NCBI GenBank assembly: GCA_934294885.1
Contig: CAKRAK010000020.1
Coordinates: 1 to 56,203, forward strand
Direction of reading: 5' to 3'
Length of the DNA stretch: 56,203 bases
Source: an uncultured Lachnospiraceae bacterium
GTDB lineage: Bacteria; Bacillota; Clostridia; Lachnospirales; Lachnospiraceae
This document shows, piece after piece, positions 33,459 to 38,984 of this stretch. The position numbers and the translations under genes were made by a program. Within the stretch, counting starts at the first letter, position 1; the number at the start of each line of letters is the position of its first letter. Under the pieces are notes generated by a model. It saw only the letters and a list, made by a program, of their open reading frames with translations, was not told where the DNA came from and did no database searches.

Positions 33459-33512
33459 TGGATTTAATATATTATGCATTGCAGGAGAGGCATCTTTTCA
33501 GATGTCTTTTTT
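33459..33512 (+). ncRNA. Candidate counter-transcribed RNA of the rep leader (about 54 nt)
   Basis: Between the promoter above and a hairpin (GGCATC/GATGTC, 33489-33506, one G-T pair) followed by six T residues at 33507-33512. It is antisense to the untranslated leader of rep, about 120 to 175 bp before its start, and holds no ORF. The terminator stem is only 6 bp, so the end is uncertain. Confidence 0.5.
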
Positions 33513-33517
33513 GTTTC

Positions 33518-33670
33518 TTAAATAATTCCACAAATTTTCCTTACGGTGAATTCCGCAATTCCATACCACTCTGCTACCACTGCAGGGCTAACACCTCTTA
33601 CATTTACATCATGTTTTATACGTTCCTTGTCCTCTTTCGTCAGATGTTTCCTTGTCCTTCCCGGCATCAT
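33518..33670 (-). CDS. Small helix-turn-helix protein
   Basis: A 50-residue protein, basic at the N-terminus (MMPGRTRKHLTKEDKERIKHD) followed by a homeodomain-like HTH (SPAVVAEWYGIAEFTVRKI). GGAGG lies 8 bp upstream inside the DUF6906 gene, which it overlaps by 4 bp. It is probably a DNA-binding protein of the early operon. It is below the usual ORF length limit. Confidence 0.68.
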   Translation of the reverse strand: MMPGRTRKHLTKEDKERIKHDVNVRGVSPAVVAEWYGIAEFTVRKICGII

Positions 33671-33846
33671 TTTCTTGTCCTCCATTTGTTCTCATTCTTC
33701 TTTAAATTTCTAACTGTCTTCCCAAACTTGTACTTCACGATCAGCTCATCCTCTGTCTCGCTTTCTACCATCCAATTACCAGGGTTTAACTTATGATTGT
33801 TGATAATCTCCTTCTGTGCTCTGGTCGGTCTCTTAGGCTGCTTCAT
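33667..33846 (-). CDS. DUF6906-like small phage protein
   Basis: A 59-residue basic protein (MKQPKRPTRAQKEIINNHKLNP, W, then strands VESETEDELIVKYK). It matches the small DUF6906 proteins that occur in Firmicute phages. Its ATG lies inside the previous gene by 14 bp and its stop overlaps the HTH gene start. Confidence 0.7.
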   Translation of the reverse strand: MKQPKRPTRAQKEIINNHKLNPGNWMVESETEDELIVKYKFGKTVRNLKKNENKWRTRK

Positions 33847-34051
33847 CCTCTTCCTCCTCCTTTAGCAGTTCTGCAATGTCTGCGTCCCAGCTACGCAGAA
33901 TAGAATCTGTTACCACGGTTCCAATCAATCCGGTTACGGTTGTACAGCAGGCCAGCATCCAATAGGATTCCAGCGCAGTTGCTGTCCAACAGATAATCCC
34001 CACCATAAATACGAAAAAACTTATGTAAAATAATCTAACTACTTTCTTCAT
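33833..34051 (-). CDS. Small membrane protein of the early operon
   Basis: A 72-residue protein with two membrane helices (about 6-26 and 30-52) and an acidic Glu-rich tail. The start is uncertain: ATG at 34051 has no clear ribosome site but lies just after palindrome copy 4; ATG at 34087 or TTG at 34102 would add a cytoplasmic leader. It might be a superinfection or lysis-related protein; nothing specific is recognised. Confidence 0.55.
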   Translation of the reverse strand: MKKVVRLFYISFFVFMVGIICWTATALESYWMLACCTTVTGLIGTVVTDSILRSWDADIAELLKEEEEDEAA

Positions 34052-34163
34052 TTGCTTTTTGTGCGATATCGCATATCCTCCTTTCATCCTCCAAACCGAC
34101 AACCACTGCTCGTCCGAACAGCAGACACATGACAGATTGTTTTTGGTCTGTTGTCCGTTTCAT
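34035..34163 (-). CDS. Small 42-residue ORF overlapping two early genes
   Basis: ATG at 34163 has GAGGAG 6 bp upstream. The product (MKRTTDQKQSVMC...) contains CDIAQK from palindrome copy 4. It overlaps the gene at 34084-34365 by 80 bp in another frame and the membrane gene by 17 bp. It is probably real because of the ribosome site, but at least one of the overlapped frames may be longer than the true gene. Confidence 0.45.
   Translation of the reverse strand: MKRTTDQKQSVMCLLFGRAVVVGLEDERRICDIAQKANEESS
34062..34073. repeat. Palindrome TGCGATATCGCA (copy 4)
   Basis: 12-bp perfect palindrome with the 10-bp core; outer bases differ. It lies just before the start of the membrane protein gene. 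Confidence 0.88.
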
Positions 34164-34365
34164 GTGAATCTCCTCTATGCAGCCGGATCCTGTACTTTCC
34201 GAATTTCCCTTGCAAGATTTTCCCATGCCGGGCCGCATATAGAATTTTGTCGCCCGGCAAGCCATAATATTCTTTCAAATATTTCCGTTCTACATTTTCT
34301 GCTACCTTTGTTAGGATTCCGTCGTCTGAACGGAATACATCATATGTGTGTTTCACTCCTGTCAT
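34084..34365 (-). CDS. Early phage protein of unknown function
   Basis: A 93-residue protein (MTGVKHTYDVFRSDDGILTKVAENVERKYL...). The ATG at 34365 has AGGAGG 6 bp upstream and overlaps the preceding gene by 26 bp. Arg and Lys are frequent in the C-terminal half. The family is not recognised; position suggests an early regulator or a host-takeover protein. Confidence 0.58.
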   Translation of the reverse strand: MTGVKHTYDVFRSDDGILTKVAENVERKYLKEYYGLPGDKILYAARHGKILQGKFGKYRIRLHRGDSHETDNRPKTICHVSAVRTSSGCRFGG

Positions 34366-34555
34366 TTTCTGCCTCCTCTTCTTGTGCAATCTGACGCTCC
34401 AGCTTCTCTCTCTCGTCTCTTGCAACAATTGCGAATATGTTTTTTTTAATTCTCTCCTGCCTTTCGTGCAGCTCTTCCGGTGTCAAGTCACGATACGCAT
34501 CATCTCGTATCGTGATGGTGCAATTGCCCCACTTCATTGTTTTCACAACTGCCAT
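34340..34555 (-). CDS. Small early phage protein
   Basis: A 71-residue protein starting MAVVKTMKWGNCTITIRDDAYRD with a long charged helix (about 30-65). GGAGGTGG lies just upstream of the ATG at 34555, so the earlier ATG (34585) is rejected. Function unknown. Confidence 0.62.
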   Translation of the reverse strand: MAVVKTMKWGNCTITIRDDAYRDLTPEELHERQERIKKNIFAIVARDEREKLERQIAQEEEAENDRSETHI

Positions 34556-34600
34556 GTTAACCACCTCCTTGATTATCCTATTCATATTGGCTGTCAGTTG

Positions 34601-34753
34601 TTACACAGCTTCTTTCTGATCACGCATTTCCTGAATATCAACCAGCGCGGAAATGTAACCCTTTGCTACTTTTCTTTCTTCATTTGGTAATTTTGATAAC
34701 ATATCAGCTACTTCCTTTACCTCTTCAATAGATGCTTTTTCATTTGCTTCCAT
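34601..34753 (-). CDS. First gene of the early operon, 50-residue helical protein
   Basis: A 50-residue protein (MEANEKASIEEVKEVADMLSKL, then PNEERKVAKGYISALVDI). AAAGGAG precedes the ATG. It is directly downstream of the operator-controlled leftward promoter. The LSKLP-EER-K-A-GYI pattern is seen in small early proteins of Firmicute phages. It could be a Cro/CII-like or antirepressor product; this is not proven. Confidence 0.62.
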   Translation of the reverse strand: MEANEKASIEEVKEVADMLSKLPNEERKVAKGYISALVDIQEMRDQKEAV

Positions 34754-34783
34754 TTTCCTATCGCTCCTTTCCTGTTTCTTTTT

Positions 34784-34851
34784 TGTTACTGTGTAACATA
34801 TGATACGTTATTCAATAACATCTGTCAAGTACTTTTTGTTATTCAGTAACA
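34784..34851. promoter_or_regulatory. Three repressor operators
   Basis: Three 15-bp near-palindromes: TGTTACTGTGTAACA (34784-34798), CGTTATTCAATAACA (34806-34820) and TGTTATTCAGTAACA (34837-34851). Consensus TGTTAY-N3-RTAACA. The middle one exactly fills the spacer of the leftward early promoter and the third lies just before the repressor promoter -35. The CI-like repressor gene is next to them. Confidence 0.85.
34800..34828 (-). promoter_or_regulatory. Leftward early promoter
   Basis: Perfect TTGACA (34823-34828), 17 bp, TATCAT (34800-34805) on the minus strand. The middle operator spans the spacer, so repressor binding would switch it off. Confidence 0.85.
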
Positions 34852-34858
34852 TTTTTTC

Positions 34859-34887
34859 TTGACGCAGCAATTCCAGAGTGCTATACT
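34859..34887 (+). promoter_or_regulatory. Rightward promoter of the repressor gene
   Basis: TTGACG (34859-34864), 17 bp, TATACT (34882-34887). The third operator ends 7 bp before the -35, in a place suited to autoregulation. Confidence 0.82.
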
Positions 34888-34922
34888 TCGATTACATTCA
34901 TAGTAGAAATGAGGTGATTATC

Positions 34923-35294
34923 ATGAACGAACGTTTAAAGGAACTAAGAAAAGAACACTTGCATTTGACACTCGAAAAGTTTGGCGAACCGCTTGGTGTC
35001 AAGCATGCTGCCCTTAGCCATTTAGAAAATGGGAAAAATAACCTTACCGACCAGATGATTCTTGCTATTTGCCGTACATATAATGTAAATGAGGAATGGC
35101 TGCGGAATGGTACCGGTCCGGTTTTTAAGGATGTTCCGGAAGAAGATGAATCGGCTCTTGCCCTGGCGGAGGTTGCAGATGATCCGGTTATCATGGCTTT
35201 TTTGAAAGAATATGTAAAACTTGATAAAACTCTTCGTAATTCTTTTAAAGAATATTTGGTGAGGGTTTCTGAACAGATAAAGGAGCAGGATTAA
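34923..35294 (+). CDS. CI-like phage repressor (XRE HTH)
   Basis: A 123-residue repressor. Residues about 2-60 form the XRE helix-turn-helix: LTLEKFGEPLGVKHAALSHLENGKNNLTDQM. The C-terminal part (about 85-123) is acidic and may oligomerise; no peptidase or Ser-Lys dyad is evident, so RecA-induced self-cleavage is unlikely. AGGTGATT is before the ATG at 34923. It is divergent from the early operon. Confidence 0.92.
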   Translation: MNERLKELRKEHLHLTLEKFGEPLGVKHAALSHLENGKNNLTDQMILAICRTYNVNEEWLRNGTGPVFKDVPEEDESALALAEVADDPVIMAFLKEYVKLDKTLRNSFKEYLVRVSEQIKEQD

Positions 35295-35306
35295 TCCCGC
35301 TCCTTT
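35279..35306. terminator. Shared terminator of the repressor and the 41-residue gene
   Basis: AAAGGAGC-A-GGATT / AATCC-C-GCTCCTTT overlaps the repressor stop codon and is self-complementary, so it can act for both converging genes. The T-run is short. Confidence 0.65.
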
Positions 35307-35311
35307 AGTAA

Positions 35312-35437
35312 TTACTTGCTTACGTACTTTTTAATAAATGTCCAAAGAAAATGTAATTTCTTATTATCCTCCAATCCTTTGATTAACTTGCAAATCTCAT
35401 CCTTATACCATTTGTTATCCTTTGTTTTCTGCCCCAT
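35312..35437 (-). CDS. 41-residue small phage protein
   Basis: ATG at 35437 with GGAGG 7 bp upstream; MGQKTKDNKWYKDEICKLIKGLEDNKKL and a C-terminal helical FLWTFIKKYVSK. Short proteins of this shape (KDEIIKLI...LRKIY.Y) are frequent next to phage repressors in Clostridia. It converges with the repressor gene and is divergent from the DUF4041 gene. Function unknown. Confidence 0.62.
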   Translation of the reverse strand: MGQKTKDNKWYKDEICKLIKGLEDNKKLHFLWTFIKKYVSK

Positions 35438-35519
35438 ATGTGACCCTCCTTTATATTTCTATACATATTAACGATTGATTCTAACCGAATATAAATTTTT
35501 TTTATATTTTTCTAATGTA

Positions 35520-35548
35520 TTGATTTTTTTTGATTTTAATGTGATAAT
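35520..35548 (+). promoter_or_regulatory. Promoter of the DUF4041 gene
   Basis: TTGATT (35520-35525), 17 bp, GATAAT (35543-35548), about 95 bp before the ATG. This gives a lysogen-expressed unit with the terminator at 37216-37260. Confidence 0.55.
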
Positions 35549-35643
35549 GTACAAAATTTATATAGAGGATTTTGTAAGGAATATAAGAAAAAATATTCGA
35601 ATTATTATAATAATCCTCAAATTATATCCAAAGGAGAAGTCTT

Positions 35644-37209
35644 ATGAAAAATCAACAAAGTAAATGGTATCTAAGCACATGGTTTATTGCTGTCATGTGT
35701 TGTCTTTGGTTTTTTTTAATACCCGGAATAATTGGATTTGTACTGATATTACTAAAAACAAACGAAGAAAATAAGCAGAAGAAGGCTAACCAGACTATCA
35801 TTGAGCAAAACAATCAGCTATTACAAAAAAATGCTCAGTTAGTAGCACAAAACAACCAATTAGACCAGTCCATCAAAGATTTAGGTATCACGGAATATCA
35901 GCAAACAAAAGTAAAACTTGACCAATTAAATATAGAAATCAATGAAAATCTTGCCACTATTGATAAGATGCGAACAGAAATAAGTTCATTACAGAATAAG
36001 GATGAAAAGTTACAAAAATCAGTGGCAACCCAAACTAAAAAATTAGCCCGAAGCAAAGAAATATATAATAGTATTGATTATGCTCTAAGCAACTTTATTG
36101 ATACCAATATTGATTACCAAAACTGTCGTATAAATCAAAGAGATATAGACGATGCCGAACTTCTTGTTCCATCTATTACTTTAAAATTACATTGTATGGA
36201 TATAAAAAGCTTACGGAAAGCTTATAGGGAAAATGATAAGCTAATTGATAACCTTCGTAAACAATATGCCACAAGATATACGACTAAGGCAAACAGAACG
36301 ATATATGATCTCATTGTAAAAGGTCTTGAATCCGAAATGCAAAATGTCTTATACAATTTAAAATATGATAAGTTGGATAATGCAATTGAAAATATTAAAG
36401 ATATTTGTGCAAAGTATTTGAAAATTGCGGCAGACGGAAATCAGACAATAGCCGGTACACTTACAAAGTTTATCGGGGAAATGGAATACCTTTTTATCAA
36501 TGCTGCAAAGATTGAATATAACTACTATGTAAAGAAAGAGCAAGCTAAACAGGAACAACTTGCAATCAAAGAGCAGATGCGTCAGGAAGCAGAAGAACGA
36601 AAAGCACTTGAAGCAGAACGCAAAAAGGTAGAGCTTGAAGAATCTAAATATGAAAATCAAATATCTGCCCTCAAAGAACAGGCAGAAACCTCAGAGGGAG
36701 ATGCACTCGCAGCCTTGCAAGCCCGTATCCTTGAATTGCAAGCACAACTTGCTGATGTAACAATTAAAAAAGATGAAATCACGAAACTCCAAAATGGTAA
36801 AGCCGGTAATGTATATATCATTAGTAACTTAGGCTCCTTTGGAGAGAATGTATTTAAGATTGGAATGACCAGACGAATCAACCCTCAAGACAGAGTAAAT
36901 GAGCTTGGTGACGCATCTGTACCATTCAAATTTGATGTACACAGTTTTATCTTCTCAGATGATGCATCAAGTTTGGAAACAGAACTTCATCACAGACTTG
37001 ATGATAGACGTGTCAATAAAGTAAATCTTAGAAAAGAATTCTTTAATGTTTCTGTGGATGAATTAGAGTCTCTTGTAAATGAAATATGTCCTTCAGCAGA
37101 ATTTAACAGAACAATGCTTGCCGAAGAATTCAGACAATCTCAATCAGCAACAGAGGTATATACTTCTGAATATTCTACAGATGATGAAGATAATGAGGAC
37201 GATGAATAA
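35644..37209 (+). CDS. DUF4041 protein with T5orf172 (GIY-YIG-like) domain, membrane anchored
   Basis: A 521-residue protein. One or two membrane helices near the N-terminus (about 11-38) are followed by a long coiled coil (about 40-130), a helical DUF4041 region (about 135-330) with a Glu/Lys coil, and a T5orf172 domain (about 385-470: GNVYIISNLGSFGENVFKIGMT). The C-terminus is acidic. AAAGGAGA precedes the ATG. Such proteins are common in prophages and have been linked by context to superinfection exclusion, but no mechanism is established. Confidence 0.78.
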   Translation: MKNQQSKWYLSTWFIAVMCCLWFFLIPGIIGFVLILLKTNEENKQKKANQTIIEQNNQLLQKNAQLVAQNNQLDQSIKDLGITEYQQTKVKLDQLNIEINENLATIDKMRTEISSLQNKDEKLQKSVATQTKKLARSKEIYNSIDYALSNFIDTNIDYQNCRINQRDIDDAELLVPSITLKLHCMDIKSLRKAYRENDKLIDNLRKQYATRYTTKANRTIYDLIVKGLESEMQNVLYNLKYDKLDNAIENIKDICAKYLKIAADGNQTIAGTLTKFIGEMEYLFINAAKIEYNYYVKKEQAKQEQLAIKEQMRQEAEERKALEAERKKVELEESKYENQISALKEQAETSEGDALAALQARILELQAQLADVTIKKDEITKLQNGKAGNVYIISNLGSFGENVFKIGMTRRINPQDRVNELGDASVPFKFDVHSFIFSDDASSLETELHHRLDDRRVNKVNLRKEFFNVSVDELESLVNEICPSAEFNRTMLAEEFRQSQSATEVYTSEYSTDDEDNEDDE

Positions 37210-37215
37210 TTTATT

Positions 37216-37260
37216 AAAAATAAAAGGAGCTGGATTATATTATCCGCCCCTTTTATTTTT
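37216..37260. terminator. Terminator of the DUF4041 gene
   Basis: AAAAATAAAAGG pairs with CCTTTTATTTTT (12 bp) with inner partial pairing. The A-rich and T-rich arms allow use in both directions, also by the 45-residue minus gene. Confidence 0.75.
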
Positions 37261-37272
37261 ACTTGTCTTTTT

Positions 37273-37410
37273 TTAAATCTGTTTGTAGATTTCTTCGATC
37301 AAATTAATGATTGAACTCAATAATTTGATAATCGTGGTTGCCAATGCAATCATACTAATAGCAAACTTATTTTTTTCTTCATTATTTTGGGATTTTATCT
37401 TATTCTGCAT
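37273..37410 (-). CDS. 45-residue small membrane or amphipathic protein
   Basis: ATG at 37410 has GGAGG 8 bp upstream. The first 14 residues are polar and the next 25 are hydrophobic (AISMIALATTIIKLLSSIINLI), then EEIYKQI. It is divergent from the hicB promoter and converges on the DUF4041 gene. It may be a phage-conversion membrane peptide; no family is recognised. Confidence 0.58.
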   Translation of the reverse strand: MQNKIKSQNNEEKNKFAISMIALATTIIKLLSSIINLIEEIYKQI

Positions 37411-37489
37411 TTGTGCATCCTCCTTTCATATTGATATTTATATAAACGATTAAACTGCGAACATTATAAATTTTTTTAAAAATATTTTT

Positions 37490-37541
37490 TACGTGTTTGT
37501 ACGTATTTTTTGTTGACGCACGTATATATACGTGCTATAAT
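37490..37541 (+). promoter_or_regulatory. hic operon promoter with palindromic operators
   Basis: TTGACG (37513-37518), 17 bp, perfect TATAAT (37536-37541). The 18-bp palindrome GCACGTATATATACGTGC (37518-37535) fills the spacer. A second imperfect one, TACGT-N6-ACGTA, is at 37490-37505. HicB proteins with a C-terminal DNA-binding domain repress their own promoters, so these are its likely sites. Confidence 0.75.
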
Positions 37542-37566
37542 AAAGACAGTTAAGAAAGGAGGACAC

Positions 37567-37608
37567 ATGAAGTATTCTGAATTATGCAAGCAGTTAAGCA
37601 GGTCTTGA
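37567..37608 (+). pseudogene. hicA: hicA remnant (13 codons)
   Basis: ATG with AGGAGG upstream encodes MKYSELCKQLSRS then stop. MKYSEL-K-L is the typical HicA start, but the remaining residues, including the active-site His of the toxin, are missing. A 9-bp stem (AGCAGGTCT/AGACCTGCT, 37597-37620) covers the end. A real short leader peptide is the alternative. Confidence 0.65.
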
Positions 37609-37646
37609 TTGAGACCTGCTATCCAATATATATAAGGAGGCAGATT

Positions 37647-38042
37647 ATGAAATATATTTACCCTGCAACATTTACACATGAATCAGATGGCGGTTATTCC
37701 GTAGTTTTTAATGATTTAGAATCTTGTTACACCTGTGGAGATACTTTAGAGGAAGCTATGGATATGGCAAAAGATGTTCTTGAACTTGTTTTATATGGCT
37801 ATGAAGTTGATAACAAGCCGATTCCCAAGGCATCACCAATTCAATCTATTGTTACAGATGATCAGTCTTTCGTAACATTAATTCAGGCTGATACCTTACG
37901 GTATCGAAAAGAGTTTTCACAGAAAGCTGTTAAGAAAACTCTAACTATCCCTGAATGGCTTAATGAAGCAGCATTGCAAGCGAATATTAATTTTTCTAAT
38001 GTTCTCCAGGAGGCTCTAAAGCAGAAACTGAATATATCTTAA
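37647..38042 (+). CDS. hicB: HicB family antitoxin
   Basis: A 131-residue HicB: residues about 1-60 give the RNase H-like HicB fold (YPATFTHESDGGYSVVFNDLESC, TCGDTLEEAMDMAKDVLEL), and the C-terminus about 95-131 has a ribbon-helix-helix-like DNA-binding segment (KKTLTIPEWLNEAA..FSNVLQEALK). AAGGAGG precedes the ATG. Its toxin gene is reduced to a relic, so it may act now only as a repressor of this promoter or of toxins from other elements. Confidence 0.9.
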   Translation: MKYIYPATFTHESDGGYSVVFNDLESCYTCGDTLEEAMDMAKDVLELVLYGYEVDNKPIPKASPIQSIVTDDQSFVTLIQADTLRYRKEFSQKAVKKTLTIPEWLNEAALQANINFSNVLQEALKQKLNIS

Positions 38043-38080
38043 GTATTGAAAAATCGAACATTTTCAACTGTCTACGAAAT

Positions 38081-38117
38081 GGTGACAGTTTGTCACCGGT
38101 TGAATAATAACTATTAC
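38081..38117 (+). promoter_or_regulatory. Promoter with palindromic operator before the 171-residue gene
   Basis: GGTGACAGTTTGTCACC (38081-38097) is a palindrome with 7-bp arms. It overlaps a -35 TTGTCA (38090-38095); TATTAC (38112-38117) follows after 16 bp. Confidence 0.55.
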
Positions 38118-38135
38118 AAAAGGAGGGGTTTTATT

Positions 38136-38651
38136 ATGGCAGGATATAATGGATGGTCTATGAGCAATAATGCAGTTGATGCTTATTATAACGGAGAAAA
38201 ACCATTGAGTAAGTGGGCAAAATCTGATATTTTGGATGCAATAGAAGAACAGGAAGTTGAATTAACCTTTTCCATAGAGAAATTAAAAAAACTTCCAGTA
38301 AAATTATTAAAGGAAGTTTGTTTAACATACTCTTCATGGCATCATACAAGCAATCACTATAACAAAACAGACTTTTATTCATTGGATATGGAAAGTATAG
38401 CAGGTTTGACAGATGATAGAATCGATGATCTGCTTGCAAATTATAAATCAGATAAAAAAACAGAATCTAAGCCTTCGGAAGAAGTATGGGAATGTGCTTT
38501 TTTAGAATGGTCCGGAAGTAGAAAACACCCGGTAGCAACAGAGGTGGTTGAAGAAGGTGTTGTGAAAGGTGATTGGTTTTACCGCAAAAATGGAACCAAA
38601 AAGAAAACAACAGCAAATGGTTTTAAATTTATTAAAAAAATTGGAGGTTGA
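38136..38651 (+). CDS. Accessory protein of mobile elements, unknown function
   Basis: A 171-residue protein with the start MAGYNGWSMSNNAVDAYYNGEKPLSKW, a type seen often in prophages and islands of Lachnospiraceae. AAAGGAGG lies before the ATG at 38136. Residues about 50-115 are helical, with SSWHHTSNHYNKTDFYSLD, and the C-terminal part has WSGSRKHPVATEVVEEGVVKGDWFYRKNG, which is strand-rich. I know no function. It is cotranscribed with the next gene (3-bp gap). Confidence 0.62.
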   Translation: MAGYNGWSMSNNAVDAYYNGEKPLSKWAKSDILDAIEEQEVELTFSIEKLKKLPVKLLKEVCLTYSSWHHTSNHYNKTDFYSLDMESIAGLTDDRIDDLLANYKSDKKTESKPSEEVWECAFLEWSGSRKHPVATEVVEEGVVKGDWFYRKNGTKKKTTANGFKFIKKIGG

Positions 38652-38654
38652 AAT

Positions 38655-38927
38655 ATGGCTTTTATAAATTCAAATGGAATTAAACTTAGTTATGAATGCG
38701 AAGATTTAATAGAGGAATTGAAAGGGGACATTGCCGAATTCGGTGGTGATCAAATAGTCGCCGTTTGGTGCTTAGATAATTCCGGCGTTACTTTTTATAC
38801 CAATTATGACTTTATCGTGCCTGAAGAGCCGTTAGAGAAAAGTGAACTTCAACCCGGAGAATATATAGAGAGGATGTCGATGAGCGCTTTATTAATTTTA
38901 TTAGAACAGCAAAATGAAATCCTTTAG
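38655..38927 (+). CDS. Acidic 90-residue protein next to the integrase
   Basis: A 90-residue acidic protein with IVAVWCLDNSGVTFYTNYDFIVPEE and a C-terminal helix. TTGGAGG precedes the ATG. Its location directly before the integrase makes it a possible recombination directionality factor, but the acidic charge and lack of a DNA-binding motif make this uncertain. Confidence 0.55.
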   Translation: MAFINSNGIKLSYECEDLIEELKGDIAEFGGDQIVAVWCLDNSGVTFYTNYDFIVPEEPLEKSELQPGEYIERMSMSALLILLEQQNEIL

Positions 38928-38947
38928 ATTCCTACCAGCTTGTAAAA

Positions 38948-38963
38948 TGGGCGATATCGCCCA
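38948..38963. repeat. Palindrome TGGGCGATATCGCCCA (copy 5)
   Basis: A perfect 16-bp palindrome in the gap before the integrase gene, about 20 bp before its start codon. Confidence 0.9.
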
Positions 38964-38984
38964 CACAGAAAGGATGGTGATACT

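Noticed and set aside
35644..37209. The DUF4041 gene as a homing endonuclease
   Set aside because: The membrane anchor and coiled coil, with its own promoter and terminator, fit a lysogen-expressed protein better; it does not interrupt another gene.
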